Shown here piece after piece: positions 43,430 through 53,170 of a DNA stretch of 64,000 nt. Under the pieces are notes generated by a model. That model was not told the origin of the DNA and did no database searches. It saw nothing but the letters and a program-made list of their open reading frames with translations. The position numbers and the translations under genes are program-made. Origin of the DNA: Haliscomenobacter sp. (GTDB taxonomy: Bacteria > Bacteroidota > Bacteroidia > Chitinophagales > Saprospiraceae); assembly GCF_016718685.1 (NCBI RefSeq), contig NZ_JADKCX010000002.1:1-64000 (forward strand), written 5' to 3'. The number at the start of each line of letters is the position of its first letter. The first letter of the stretch is position 1.

Positions 43430-45859
43430 TTATTCTGCTCTTTTAACCAGCACCTTGCCGGAAATTTTATGATCTCGTCCATGAATGGTATAGGCATAAA
43501 AACCAACGGGAAGATCGGCAACCGTAAAACCAACAGTCAGGTCACCCTCTGCTTTATCAATTTGCTGGTTCCGCAGTAGTCTGCCCAAAGGATCAAACAA
43601 TTGCAACTGATAGGAACCTTCCGGCCAACCTTCAAGCCTGAAGTGTACCTGATCTTCGGCGGGGTTAGGAAAAACACTCAAGGCTGAGGCAAAGGCCTCA
43701 GGCGTATCAAAATTAGACAAACGAGGGCATGGATTTTTTTCATAAACCCGAATATTGCGGAATTGAGAGTTGCCAATGCTCGCCACTGCATCGTTATCAC
43801 AGGCAAAGTAAAGATATTTGGCTTTTTGCCGATATCGCTGACCAATGGGAATAGTGTACCGTTTCCATTCTCCAGTCCCTTCATAGTTGTTGTGGGATTG
43901 ATAACCCCAGTCTTGAGTCCCCCATAACTGGAAAGTGTAAACGGTGGAGATATTCAGGTCAGTGTCAAAGCCGATGCCATGGATTTCTGCTTCTTGCGTT
44001 GAACGAAATTCTACTTCCAAAAAAGTATTGGCGGTGATGTCATATTCAAAGGGGATGGCTTTCCAGGCATTGTTCTGTAAGGCAATACTTTTGCCGTTGT
44101 CACCAATGGAAGCAGTACCTTGATCTTGTGAATCGCCAAAGGATAAAATTTCGTAATTGTTAAAATTGATTTCCGTACAGCCAAGGTTGGTGGTAGGCGG
44201 AGCAACTACATTGGTCACTTTTTTTCCTTGTGCATCAATGCAGAAAGTAGTTGTCGTTTCGCGTGCAAACTGTCCACCTTCGGCCAATATAGCCTGATTT
44301 TTGTCGGTCAATTGGAAAGCCCCATCTCCATATCTACAGCACAATCCATCCCCTCGTGAGTCGAGTACCCTTAGGGTATAACAACCAGGAGGCAGGCATA
44401 TCTTTTTTTGAATCTTCAGACCGTTGCTTTGAATCGGGTAAGGGCCCCCACGGTCTACTACAGCTTTGGTGACATCCAATAACTCCCAGGTTGTTTCATT
44501 GCCATAGGCATCCAGGGTGATGCTGAGATTGATTTCTCCACAAGTAGGTTGTGGTACAATGGGTGTATTTGAACATCCGCTGATACAAGCTGCACTTGCA
44601 ATGCGATTGCGGATGACATTACCGGGTTGGGGCCCAAATCCTGCGGAAAAATTGATCCCGTAAGGACTGATGTGGCAATAAGACATAATCGTACCGCCTT
44701 CACGAGGAACAGCTGGGGTACTACAGCCACCGTCGGTAAAACCAGGGCAACCGTCAATTGCTGTACTGTTCCCGTTCCATACACAGGAATGGGTATGATG
44801 CGAACCTAAAATGTGGCCCAATTCATGCGTGAGCACCATCACCGTGAAGGAGTAAGCAGGAACTGTTTGATAACTTTTTCCAATCGCAGCATAGCCCAGG
44901 TTAAATGGATCACACAGGCCATCTACTACCGCAATGCCACCACCACCTTTGTAAGAAACCAACATGCCTGCATCACCTGTAATCGATCCGGCGCGTTTGT
45001 CCTTAAATTGAATCAACAAACCATAAGCATCGTAAGCACTGTAAGGACTGACCGTATTCCAAATGTACAATTGGGACAGATTGAGTGAGATTCGCTCATT
45101 GGCATAAAGTGTAGCTACCTCATTAAATACACCCATGATGTAGCGTTGGGTCGCATCTAAACCTCCTTTGTCTTTAAAAACATCATAGTCTACTTCAAGG
45201 TACAGGCTGACACAGCTATTGGCACTGCGCAGTTCTGGATTGTCTTCAAGTTCATTCGCGGAATAGCCCCGTTGGCCATCAGGTGTATAACAATGAAAAT
45301 CGTGGTGCTTGGGCATTTGATCCTCTGCGTACAAAACATGCAAGCCTGGCGTTTTTATTTTCAGGGACCGATACTTGGCCAAAGTAAGGTTGCTGCGTCC
45401 TGGAATGCTGATCAAACCCAGCACTTCATCTGCATAAATGCTTAAAGAAACCAGTGAGCCAGATTGTCCTTTCACCATTCCACTGTAATACACTCCGGTG
45501 CTGATTTCGTCGGCACCCTGATTAGGGCGCGCAAGTTTTAGGCTAAAACCTGGTGCGGACAGCTCAACTTTGAACAATTCCAGTACAAATTGCTCACGAT
45601 CGGTTGAAACCACAAGCGCTATGGCACTTGATGGTTGTTGCAATAAATTGCTCGCTTCTTCTTCCTGAAAAAGGGTGAATTGGGCATTGGGGACATTAGG
45701 GTCATTCAATGCAGGAGTGGCCTTAAAAAGAGCGGATTTCGAAAACGGCATCTTGCTTTTTTGCAATGCTTCGACTTGCTCTTGAGGGCGCATAGTGGGC
45801 TGAGCATGAACGAACCAGCTGGCTAACGCCAAGATAGTTAGTGTACATAGTGATTTCAT
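43430..45859 (-). CDS. Secreted reprolysin-like metzincin protease with T9SS sorting domain (paralogue)
   Basis: About 809 residues in one intact frame. The start at 45859 is chosen because it begins the signal peptide MKSLCTLTILALASWFVHAQ; the frame opens 21 codons earlier. Domain order is the same as in the neighbouring paralogue: propeptide, metzincin domain with HELGHILGSHHTH, a CLPPGCYTLRVLDSRGDG beta domain, a sandwich domain and a T9SS type A end (SVFPNPAEDQVHF ... GFYAYTIHGRDHKISGKVLV). The proline-rich linker of the paralogue is replaced by a short NTPIVPQPTC segment. The pair arose by tandem duplication and has diverged a good deal. It ends at a strong terminator. Confidence 0.92.
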   Translation of the reverse strand: MKSLCTLTILALASWFVHAQPTMRPQEQVEALQKSKMPFSKSALFKATPALNDPNVPNAQFTLFQEEEASNLLQQPSSAIALVVSTDREQFVLELFKVELSAPGFSLKLARPNQGADEISTGVYYSGMVKGQSGSLVSLSIYADEVLGLISIPGRSNLTLAKYRSLKIKTPGLHVLYAEDQMPKHHDFHCYTPDGQRGYSANELEDNPELRSANSCVSLYLEVDYDVFKDKGGLDATQRYIMGVFNEVATLYANERISLNLSQLYIWNTVSPYSAYDAYGLLIQFKDKRAGSITGDAGMLVSYKGGGGIAVVDGLCDPFNLGYAAIGKSYQTVPAYSFTVMVLTHELGHILGSHHTHSCVWNGNSTAIDGCPGFTDGGCSTPAVPREGGTIMSYCHISPYGINFSAGFGPQPGNVIRNRIASAACISGCSNTPIVPQPTCGEINLSITLDAYGNETTWELLDVTKAVVDRGGPYPIQSNGLKIQKKICLPPGCYTLRVLDSRGDGLCCRYGDGAFQLTDKNQAILAEGGQFARETTTTFCIDAQGKKVTNVVAPPTTNLGCTEINFNNYEILSFGDSQDQGTASIGDNGKSIALQNNAWKAIPFEYDITANTFLEVEFRSTQEAEIHGIGFDTDLNISTVYTFQLWGTQDWGYQSHNNYEGTGEWKRYTIPIGQRYRQKAKYLYFACDNDAVASIGNSQFRNIRVYEKNPCPRLSNFDTPEAFASALSVFPNPAEDQVHFRLEGWPEGSYQLQLFDPLGRLLRNQQIDKAEGDLTVGFTVADLPVGFYAYTIHGRDHKISGKVLVKRAE

Positions 45860-46261
45860 AGTGTTCCAATAAGTTAACTGGTAAAAAGAACCTTCCCATT
45901 CAGACTGATGAGGTTTAGTCAATCAGCTGTTGTTGAAGCTTTAATGATGTAGTTTAGGTGTTATGAATACAAAAAAATACTGAACAGTGCAGCGCACCGC
46001 CAGAGATAGGGGGAAGATGAATGGATAAAGTGATTAAGTATTACAAAGTGGTTCACATGAAATTATCCCGATGTATTGAATCATTCAATCCGGAATGAGG
46101 CAAACTATGATTCATTTTGGGAAATAGGTAGGATAATATATTTGGTGGGAACTAATATTCTTAAAAGTGATGCAATATAGATGTTATTTGGATAGAGTAC
46201 AAATATTTTTTACATACAAGTGTTTTTTACTATTTCTTTGCTTGACACGCCTATAAATGAA
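45860..46261. other. Intergenic region upstream of the second metalloprotease
   Basis: About 400 AT-rich bases between the metalloprotease start (45859) and the nfu stop. It must hold the protease promoter, but I find no convincing TTG/TAnnTTTG pair. No gene seen. Confidence 0.45.
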
Positions 46262-46295
46262 CAGGGAATTTTCACGTATTAGTGAAAATTCCCTG
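46262..46295. terminator. Hairpin after the nfu gene
   Basis: A perfect 14-bp stem (CAGGGAATTTTCAC with GTGAAAATTCCCTG) and six-base loop, 31 bases beyond the nfu stop. No clear T run follows on the minus strand, so it may be a transcript-end stabiliser rather than a classical terminator. Confidence 0.55.
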
Positions 46296-46325
46296 CTTAT
46301 GTGTACGGTGCGAAAGCGTAGAGTA

Positions 46326-46937
46326 TTAGCCCATTTCTTGCACTACTTCTTCAACTTGAGGAATCATACGTTTAAGCATCCCTTCAATACCTGCCTTGAG
46401 GGTCACGGTTGAAGATGGACACCCACTGCAAGAGCCTTGCATCAAAACAAAAACCTTACCGTTTTCGTAGTGCTTGAACTCAATATTACCACCATCCATT
46501 TCTACAGCCGGTTTGACGTAGGTGTCAATCAGCTCTTTGATTTTTTGAACCAATTCGGCTTCATCACCAGTATAGGCCACTCCCGCCCGATCTGCCTCGA
46601 TTTTGGAGATGTGTTCAGCAAAACCTTCTTTCACCAACTCACCTCCTTCTTCAATGTAGTTCTTGATGAAGTCTTTGAGTTTGAGCATGATGTCGGGCCA
46701 TTCGTAGTTCAGTTCTTTACTTACTGTTACGAAATTGTTGCTGACGTATACTCCTCGTACATAAGGGAAATCGAACAAAGCAGTGGCCAGTGGCGACCAT
46801 TCAGTAGCCAGATCTACTTCGCGAAAATCGGCAGTACCTCGGTACAACATCCGGTTGGTCACAAACTTGAGTGACTCAGGGTTGGGTGTCTGCTCGGTGT
46901 ACAACAACACCGGGCTTTTGGTAACAGTAGTCTCCAT
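46326..46937 (-). CDS. Nfu/NifU-type iron-sulfur cluster carrier
   Basis: 203-residue protein that carries and delivers Fe-S clusters. The N-terminal Nfu_N domain is shown by YTEQTPNPESLKFVTNR. The C-terminal NifU-like domain has MDGGNIEFKHYENG and the cluster-binding CSGCPSS (CxxC) near residue 172. Domain order and size match mitochondrial NFU1-like and many Bacteroidota Nfu proteins. It follows hisS on the same strand after 78 bases. Confidence 0.93.
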   Translation of the reverse strand: METTVTKSPVLLYTEQTPNPESLKFVTNRMLYRGTADFREVDLATEWSPLATALFDFPYVRGVYVSNNFVTVSKELNYEWPDIMLKLKDFIKNYIEEGGELVKEGFAEHISKIEADRAGVAYTGDEAELVQKIKELIDTYVKPAVEMDGGNIEFKHYENGKVFVLMQGSCSGCPSSTVTLKAGIEGMLKRMIPQVEEVVQEMG

Positions 46938-47015
46938 ATGATGAGTGTCTGTTGGCGTTAGTATTGGTTATTTAGAACGAATCTTAAAAGTAACACTTAA
47001 AGTGCAAAAGTGGTT

Positions 47016-48361
47016 TTATTGTGCTTGAGTTTTTGTAATTATTTCCTCGATCGTCAGTTTTTCCTGGTCGCCGCTCTGCATATTTTTGCAGCTGAGTAAG
47101 CCACTGTTCATTTCTTCTTCACCGACCAGCACCACAAAAGGCACTTGTCGGTCATTGGCGTATTTCATTTGCTTTTTGAGCTTTCCCGGATCTGGATAGA
47201 TTTCGGAGTTCACGCCAGCTGCCCTCAATTTGCTCAGCGCAGCAAAAGCATATAAGTGTGCGGCTTCGTCAAAAGCCATGAACAACACCTTGAGCGAATT
47301 GCTGGTGTCGGCAGGGAAAAGTTTCAACTCTTCCAGTACATCGTAAATGCGCTCGGCTCCAAAAGAAACCCCAACCCCGGATACATCTTTAAGCCCAAAT
47401 ACGCCCGTGAGGTTGTCGTAACGGCCACCGCCACCAATGCTGCCCATGGCCACACCTTTGGCTTGTACTTCAAAAATACAACCCGTATAGTAGTTGAGTC
47501 CACGCGCCAGGGTGATGTCAAAACGGATTTCTTGTTGGGTTTGGCCAGCGCTGAGGTATTGCAAAAGGGTTTGTACTTCCTGGATACCCAATTTGCCCCT
47601 TTCACTTGATTCCAACGCATTTTGCAGTTCATCCAGGGATTGGATGCTCAAAATTTGGGTGATGGTTGTGATGGCCTCATCGTCAATGCCGCGCTCGCCC
47701 ATTTCTTTTTTTATGCCATCCAGGCCAATTTTATCCAGCTTGTCGATGGCCACGGTCATCTCCACCATCCGCTCGGGAATGCCCGCTACTTCGGCAATTC
47801 CTTCCAAAATTTTGCGGTTGTTGAATTTGATGACCACGGGCAGTTTCAATTTGGAAAAAACCTCATCGTAAATCTGCACCAATTCAGCTTCGTAGACCAA
47901 AGAGGTAGAACCCACTACATCCACATCGCACTGGTAAAACTCCCGATAACGACCTTTTTGTGGCCGGTCAGCCCGCCAAACGGGTTGGATCTGGTAGCGT
48001 TTAAAGGGGAACGTAAGCTCGTTTTGGTGCATCACTACAAAGCGAGCAAAAGTACGGTGAGGTCGTAGCGCAAACCGCGTTTTGCCAAAGCCGGGGTGAC
48101 AATCTTATAGGCTTTGGAGCTGATGTCGTCTGGGCTAATGCCTTTGAGGTACTCGCCGTTGTTCAATATTTTAAACAACAAACGGTCACCTTCTTCGCCG
48201 TATTTGCCCGACAAGGTGCTGAGGTTCTCCATAGCTGGTGTTTCAATGGGCAAATACCCAAATTTGACAAACACCGAGCGAATGGTATCAAAGATATAGT
48301 TGCGTTTGAGCACCTGATCAGGGGTGAAGTCCCGGGTGCCTTCAGCGGTGGATGGTTTCAT
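47016..48361 (-). CDS. hisS: Histidine-tRNA ligase, frameshifted
   Basis: Class II aminoacyl-tRNA synthetase for histidine, about 448 residues. The start at 48361 gives MKPSTAEGTRDFTPDQVLKR, the normal family beginning; a longer frame reaches into the phrase hairpin and is not real. The frame breaks near 48051 within LRYDLTVPFARF: adding one C to GTAC restores VPFARFVVMHQNEL, the motif 2 region. Histidine-specific motifs LARGLNYYTGCIFE and GSIGGGGRYDNL are intact, as is the anticodon-binding C-terminus. Because hisS is essential, this break is strong evidence for an indel in the assembled sequence. Confidence 0.94.
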
Positions 48362-48365
48362 GTTT

Positions 48366-48426
48366 GAGGGTTCGGGAGTTCGGGGGTTCGGGGGTCGAAC
48401 CAACGAACCCCCGAACCCCCGAACCC
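48366..48426. repeat. Phrase hairpin, GTTCGGGG family (copy 4)
   Basis: Units GGTTCGGGAG, TTCGGGGG and TTCGGGGG pair with CGAACCCC, CGAACCCC and CGAACCCT around a TCGAACCAACGA centre. It fills the whole gap between the pheS stop (48426-48428) and the hisS ATG (48361), ending four bases from the latter. Confidence 0.9.
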
Positions 48427-49469
48427 TAAATGACTGACGAGAATTGCTTCAAAAACCGCACATCGTTTTCAAACAACAAGCGGATATCCGTAATCGTGTA
48501 CAACATCATCGCCTGGCGTTCGATGCCCATGCCAAAGGCAAAACCAGAGTATTCTTCGGGGTCGATGCCACAGTTGATCAATACTTGAGGGTCAACCATG
48601 CCGCAGCCCAAAATTTCTACCCAGCCGCTGTATTTGCAGACCCGGCAACCTTTGCTGTTGCAAATGAAGCAGGAAACGTCCATTTCTGCACTGGGCTCAG
48701 TGAAGGGAAAAAATGAAGGGCGGAGGCGTATTTTGGTATTGGGCCCATACATTTCGCGAGCGAAATAATACAGGGTTTGTTTCATGTCGGCAAAAGAAAC
48801 TCCTTTGTCAATGTACAAGCCTTCCACTTGATGGAACTGACAATGCGAACGCGCCGAAATGGTTTCGTTGCGGTACACCCGACCGGGTGCAATGATGCGG
48901 ATGGGCGGTTTTTGGGAGGTCATCACCCGCGCTTGTACGGAGGAAGTATGGGTACGCAGCAGCATTTCGGTGCTGTTGCGCAGGTAGTACGTATCTTGCA
49001 TGTCGCGCGCCGGATGATCTGCGGGCGTGTTCATTGCGCTGAAGTTGTGCCAGTCGTCTTCAATCTCCCGCTCTTCGGCCACCACAAACCCCAGGCGTTC
49101 AAAAATGCGCACGATGCGGTTGAGCGTCACCGATACCGGATGGCGTGAGCCCAGGTCGATGGGTTCTCCAGGTGCGGTAATGTCCAAGCCCGCCGCCTGG
49201 GATTTTTCCGCAGCAGCTTCCGCTACCGCCTTGAGGGCATCAAACTTGGCCTCAGCTTGCTCTTTGGCTTTGTTGATCAATTGGCCAAATTCCTTTTTTT
49301 GCTCATTCGGTACGTTCCGAATTTCGCCCATCAAGGGTTTGATCACGTTGTTTGATCCCAGGAACCGCAAACGGAACTGCTCAATGGCTTCGGCGTTGGC
49401 CGGATTGGCCGCCTCAATTTCCTGCAACAAGTCCTGTAATTGTTGAAATGCGTTGGCAGACATAGTCAT
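48426..49469 (-). CDS. pheS: Phenylalanine-tRNA ligase alpha subunit
   Basis: Class II synthetase alpha subunit, about 347 residues from the ATG at 49469 (MTMSANAFQQLQDLL; the ATG at 49463 is equally possible). Upstream residues of the open frame carry the promoter and are not coding. Visible are an N-terminal coiled-coil tRNA-binding region, motif 2 IRLRPSFFPFTEPSAEMDVS, the C-x(2)-C-x(4)-C-x(2)-C-like CFICNSKGCRVCK insert seen in many PheS proteins, and motif 3 FAFGMGIERQAMML. The beta subunit is not adjacent. It precedes hisS and nfu on the same strand. Confidence 0.95.
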   Translation of the reverse strand: MTMSANAFQQLQDLLQEIEAANPANAEAIEQFRLRFLGSNNVIKPLMGEIRNVPNEQKKEFGQLINKAKEQAEAKFDALKAVAEAAAEKSQAAGLDITAPGEPIDLGSRHPVSVTLNRIVRIFERLGFVVAEEREIEDDWHNFSAMNTPADHPARDMQDTYYLRNSTEMLLRTHTSSVQARVMTSQKPPIRIIAPGRVYRNETISARSHCQFHQVEGLYIDKGVSFADMKQTLYYFAREMYGPNTKIRLRPSFFPFTEPSAEMDVSCFICNSKGCRVCKYSGWVEILGCGMVDPQVLINCGIDPEEYSGFAFGMGIERQAMMLYTITDIRLLFENDVRFLKQFSSVI

Positions 49470-49484
49470 TTTTAAAATCGCTGA

Positions 49485-49517
49485 CAAAAGTAAGCATTTT
49501 CGTTTCATATGGAATCA
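49485..49517 (-). promoter_or_regulatory. Promoter of pheS
   Basis: On the minus strand TTG (49517-49515), a 22-base spacer and TACTTTTG (49492-49485), an exact TAnnTTTG match. It lies 16 to 22 bases before the possible pheS starts. Confidence 0.5.
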
Positions 49518-49556
49518 ATAACAATGGCGATATTGCGCAGAGTTCCATTTTTTATG

Positions 49557-49623
49557 GGTTCGGGGGTTCGAAGTTCGGGGGTTGCCGAACTTCGAACCCC
49601 CGAACTTCGAACCCCCGAACCCT
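49557..49623. repeat. Phrase hairpin, GTTCGGGG family (copy 5)
   Basis: GGTTCGGGGG, TTCGAAG and TTCGGGGG on the left pair with CCGAACTTCGAACCCCCGAA on the right around TTGCCGAA. It lies between the divergent pheS and O-antigen ligase-like genes, 17 bases before the latter's ATG. Confidence 0.9.
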
Positions 49624-49639
49624 AAACTTTTCAACTTAA

Positions 49640-50854
49640 ATGTCACAGCTCCGCCTCTACTTTACCTACTTATCCTGCCTTGCGCTCCTGGTCGGGCTAT
49701 TGGTGTCACCCTATTTGCAATCGATGAGCTTGATTGGTTTTGCCATCGCTGGCGTTTGGGAAGCAGCAGCTACCCGTAGTACGCTCAGGGCGCAATGGAA
49801 GGCATTCTGGCAGCGGCCGGATTTTTGGGTTTTTGGCTTACATTTTGTCATTGTGTTGTTGGGTGCCTGGTCGGTGCAAGATTTAGATTTTTGGCAGGAG
49901 CGACTGCGCATCAAACTGCCGTTTTTGGTGCTCCCCCTGGCCTTCTTTTTTATGCCAAAATTCAGTCTACGGCAATACCTGGGACTGCTCTACCTTTTGG
50001 TAATCGTTTTGTCCCTGACCAGCCTGGGCATTCTCATCAATTACAACCTGCATTTTGAGGAGATTCAACTGTTGATCAAACAAGGACAATCGATGCCGAT
50101 GCCCACCAATCACATCCGCTTTAGTTTGTTGTTGGCCATTGGGATCATTGCCGCAGGTTATTTGTACACTCAGGGATATTATTGGAAAAAAGAACAGGAA
50201 AGGCAGTGGATCGCGGGCATGGGCTTGTTTTTGTTTGTGTTCATCCACGTGTTGTCGGTGCGCAGCGGAATAGCTGCTTTGTACCTGGCCATTTTTGTGC
50301 TGGGTTTGCGCTATGCCTGGGTGAGCAAGCGGTATTGGCTGGGTTTAGCGGTGATCGCGGCATTGTGCACTCTACCCATTTTGGGGTATTTTTTACTGCC
50401 GAGTTTTAAAATGAAAGTCGACTATGCCCTTTACGACCTGCGCATGCGCCAAAGTGGACAGGGTACCATGTTGTCGGATTCAGAGCGTATGACGACCTTA
50501 AAAGTAGGCTGGAACATTTTCAAGGCAGCGCCTTTGCTCGGGGTCGGTGCGGGCAACCTGGATCAGGCCGTAGCCTTTCAATACCAGGCACATTTTCCCA
50601 ATGCGGCAAGGGTCATGATGCCGCATAACCAGTTTTTGTACGTGGCCGCAGGCTCGGGTTTGGTGGGACTTGTGCTCTTTTGTATCGCCATTTTTGTGCC
50701 GCTTTTTTATGGCCGCAATGATCAGGATTGGCTGTTTTTGGGCAGTTATGTGGTCATTTTTGCCTCCTTGCTGGTGGAGGCCACTTTGGAAAATGCGATG
50801 GGGGTGGCGTTGAGTTGTTTCTTTTTGTTGATGGGGATGAGGGAGAGGCAGTAA
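49640..50854 (+). CDS. O-antigen ligase/polymerase-like membrane protein
   Basis: 404-residue multi-span membrane protein of the O-antigen ligase/Wzy superfamily (WaaL-like), which links or polymerises lipid-linked sugar units at the outer face of the inner membrane. About ten hydrophobic helices are seen. The large periplasmic loop carries DSERMTTLKVGWNIFKAAPL, GVGAGNLDQA and the conserved MPHNQFLYVAAGSGLVGL (H-N-x-(F/Y)-L) motif typical of the superfamily. Ligase and polymerase cannot be separated by sequence alone. There are no glycan genes next to it. Confidence 0.85.
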   Translation: MSQLRLYFTYLSCLALLVGLLVSPYLQSMSLIGFAIAGVWEAAATRSTLRAQWKAFWQRPDFWVFGLHFVIVLLGAWSVQDLDFWQERLRIKLPFLVLPLAFFFMPKFSLRQYLGLLYLLVIVLSLTSLGILINYNLHFEEIQLLIKQGQSMPMPTNHIRFSLLLAIGIIAAGYLYTQGYYWKKEQERQWIAGMGLFLFVFIHVLSVRSGIAALYLAIFVLGLRYAWVSKRYWLGLAVIAALCTLPILGYFLLPSFKMKVDYALYDLRMRQSGQGTMLSDSERMTTLKVGWNIFKAAPLLGVGAGNLDQAVAFQYQAHFPNAARVMMPHNQFLYVAAGSGLVGLVLFCIAIFVPLFYGRNDQDWLFLGSYVVIFASLLVEATLENAMGVALSCFFLLMGMRERQ

Positions 50855-50931
50855 GTCCACCACGCTTTTTTTAGCCAATTTGTCTTCAGCCACGTTACTT
50901 CTTTCGTACCTTGCACCCCAACATCATCCCC

Positions 50932-52350
50932 ATGCGCAAACTACTCGAAACCGAACAGAAGGCACTTGAGATCAACCTTGATCCACTGATTTATGGCACT
51001 TTTGCCGAGATTGGCGCTGGACAGGAGGTAGCCCGCTACTTTTTCCAGGTGGGTGCTGCCGCTGGTACCATCGCCAAAACCATGTCGGCTTACGACAAGG
51101 TGTATTCCGACCACATTTACGGCCCGGAACCCAGTGGCCGCTACGTATGTGAATCCCGTTTGTACAAAATGCTCGACCACGAGTACGAGCTGATGAATAC
51201 CCGCTTGCGGCAAGAGCGCCCCGAGTGCAGTTTTTTCGTCTTTGCCGATACCATCGCCGCCATCAATTATTCCAAAACCATTGCGGGGGATGGCTGGTTG
51301 GGTATCCGTTTTCAATTGACTCCGGAAGGTGAACCCAACGATCTGGTGTTGCACGTACGCATGTTGGACAACGACAACAAACTCCAGCAACAAGCCATTG
51401 GCATTCTGGGGGTCAACCTCCTGTACGCCTGTTACCGCCACAACGACGACCCCGAAGAACTGCTCGAATCCCTGATCGATAGCCTGCGCGGCAGGGTCAA
51501 AATTGACATGGTGCGCCTCACTGGCCCCGATTTTGAGCACGTGGACAACCGCTTGCTCAGCCTTTACCTCATCAAACACGGCCTTTCGGATGTGGCCATG
51601 TTTGGCCCCGATGGCCGCAATTTGCAGGCTTCGGAGTTTTTGTACAAAAAAGACGTCTGTGTGGTACGCGGCAGCTTTCGCCCGCCTACCTTGGTCAATA
51701 TGGACATGTTGAAAAGTGGCTACCAGCAATTCCGCAATGAGCCCGACGTTGATGCCAAAAAAACCTACCTGCTCACCGAAATCACCTTGTCCAACCTCAA
51801 ACTGGAAGGCGAACTCGATGAAAAAGACTTCCTCGACCGGGCGGTGATGCTCAATGCCTTGGGTCAAACGGTGATCATTTCCAACTGTGAAGAACACGCC
51901 CAACTGATCAATTACCTCGCCGATTACCGCATCAACAAAATTGGACTGGTACTGGGGGTACAGTTTTTGCTGGAGTTGGTCAACCGCAAGTACTACGAGA
52001 ACATGGACGGACGTTTACTGGCTGCATTTGGTGAGCTATTTACCAAAAACGTCAAAATTTACGTGTATCCCGCGATGCAGGAAGGCAGTGAAGAACTGAT
52101 GACCGCGCAAAATACACCAGTACCCGAAGGGGCAAAATTCTTGTATCGCCACTTGATCGACAACCAACAAATTGCCGATATCGAGGGCTACGACCCCAAT
52201 ATTTTGCACATTTTTTCCAAAGAAGTACTTTCCCTGGTGCGCAGCGGCAACGCTGGATTCGAGATGATGGTACCCGTTAAAGTGGCCAGCTTGATCAAGG
52301 AGAAATTCCTGTTTGGGTTTCCTTACGAACAAAAAGAATTTGAATACTGA
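50932..52350 (+). CDS. Conserved protein of unknown function
   Basis: 472-residue protein, started at the ATG at 50932 (MRKLLETEQKALEINLDP) because similar Bacteroidota proteins begin this way and because a -7-like TACCTTGC lies just upstream. I know the family only as a conserved Bacteroidota protein, sometimes given unrelated names such as nicotinate-nucleotide adenylyltransferase. No nucleotidyltransferase H-x-G-H motif is present. Conserved-looking stretches are YGTFAEIGAGQEVARYFF near residue 21, AGTIAKTMSAYDKVYSD, and KNVKIYVYPAMQEGSEELM. It has no signal peptide or membrane helix, so it is cytoplasmic. Its stop overlaps the start of the M15 peptidase gene by one base. Confidence 0.75.
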   Translation: MRKLLETEQKALEINLDPLIYGTFAEIGAGQEVARYFFQVGAAAGTIAKTMSAYDKVYSDHIYGPEPSGRYVCESRLYKMLDHEYELMNTRLRQERPECSFFVFADTIAAINYSKTIAGDGWLGIRFQLTPEGEPNDLVLHVRMLDNDNKLQQQAIGILGVNLLYACYRHNDDPEELLESLIDSLRGRVKIDMVRLTGPDFEHVDNRLLSLYLIKHGLSDVAMFGPDGRNLQASEFLYKKDVCVVRGSFRPPTLVNMDMLKSGYQQFRNEPDVDAKKTYLLTEITLSNLKLEGELDEKDFLDRAVMLNALGQTVIISNCEEHAQLINYLADYRINKIGLVLGVQFLLELVNRKYYENMDGRLLAAFGELFTKNVKIYVYPAMQEGSEELMTAQNTPVPEGAKFLYRHLIDNQQIADIEGYDPNILHIFSKEVLSLVRSGNAGFEMMVPVKVASLIKEKFLFGFPYEQKEFEY

Positions 52351-53153
52351 TGATGAAATTGTTAATCCCCATCCTGTTTTTTGGTCTCTGGAGCGCCAGT
52401 TGCAGTGATGCGCCCGCGAAGGCCAACGCTGCCAAAGCCCTGGAAAATATACCCCACAAGGAACCTGAGCAGCAGCAATCCGAAGGTTTTGACCTCGACT
52501 ACCTGATGGGACGTTTTGATCCGGCGAAACACCCGGATTTTACCAAAATCACCGCCCCTTTTTCAGATCGGGCTGACATGTACCTGCGCAAAGACGCTTA
52601 CGAATCCTTCCAGGCCATGTTTGCCGCCGCACAAAAAGAAGGGATTTCCTTAAAAATCATCTCCGCCGCACGCAATTTTCAGGTGCAAAAAGGCATCTGG
52701 GAGGCCAAATGGAATGGCAGCCGTATTCTGTCCAACGGCCAAAATGCGGCTCAAGCTTATCCCAAAGCCAAAGACCGGGCCCTGAAAATCCTGGAATACA
52801 GCGCTATGCCCGGTGCATCGCGCCACCATTGGGGAACCGATATTGACCTGAATAACCTCTCGGATAAGTGGTTTCAACAAGGAGAAGGTCAAAAAATCTA
52901 CACCTGTTTGTTGAAAAATGCTGGTAATTTTGGCTTTTGTCAGCCGTATTCTGTCAAAAACGAGCAACGCCCCGATGGGTACAATGAAGAAAAGTGGCAT
53001 TGGTCCTACCTGCCAGTTTCACAAAAATTGACTACTTTGGCACGCAGCCAAATGAAAGACAATATGATTACCGGTTTTTCAGGAGCAGAAACGGCCCAGG
53101 AAATAGGAGTAGTGAAAAAATACGTTTTGGGCATTAATCCACAATGCCAATAA
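52350..53153 (+). CDS. M15-family D-alanyl-D-alanine carboxypeptidase-like lipoprotein
   Basis: 267 residues with a lipobox-like leader (LLIPILFFGLWSASC). The LD/DD-carboxypeptidase (VanY/M15B) zinc site is visible as SRHHWGTDIDLNN (HxxxxxxD) near residue 157 and EKWHWSYLP (ExxHW) near 214. Such enzymes trim peptidoglycan stem peptides in the periplasm. It starts on the last base of the previous stop codon (TGATG), so the two genes are probably coupled although no shared role is evident. Confidence 0.9.
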   Translation: MMKLLIPILFFGLWSASCSDAPAKANAAKALENIPHKEPEQQQSEGFDLDYLMGRFDPAKHPDFTKITAPFSDRADMYLRKDAYESFQAMFAAAQKEGISLKIISAARNFQVQKGIWEAKWNGSRILSNGQNAAQAYPKAKDRALKILEYSAMPGASRHHWGTDIDLNNLSDKWFQQGEGQKIYTCLLKNAGNFGFCQPYSVKNEQRPDGYNEEKWHWSYLPVSQKLTTLARSQMKDNMITGFSGAETAQEIGVVKKYVLGINPQCQ

Positions 53154-53170
53154 TTTACCTGCGGCAGTCA

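Noticed and set aside
47016..48361. hisS considered as a pseudogene
   Set aside because: It is essential, both halves are fully conserved, and a single added base restores the motif 2 region.
48362..48403. Longer start for hisS
   Set aside because: The added residues (PPNPRTPEPSN-like) are encoded by the phrase hairpin; the ATG at 48361 begins the normal family sequence.
50932..52350. Nicotinate-nucleotide adenylyltransferase as the name for this protein
   Set aside because: No nucleotidyltransferase H-x-G-H motif is present and the length is about twice that of the real enzyme.
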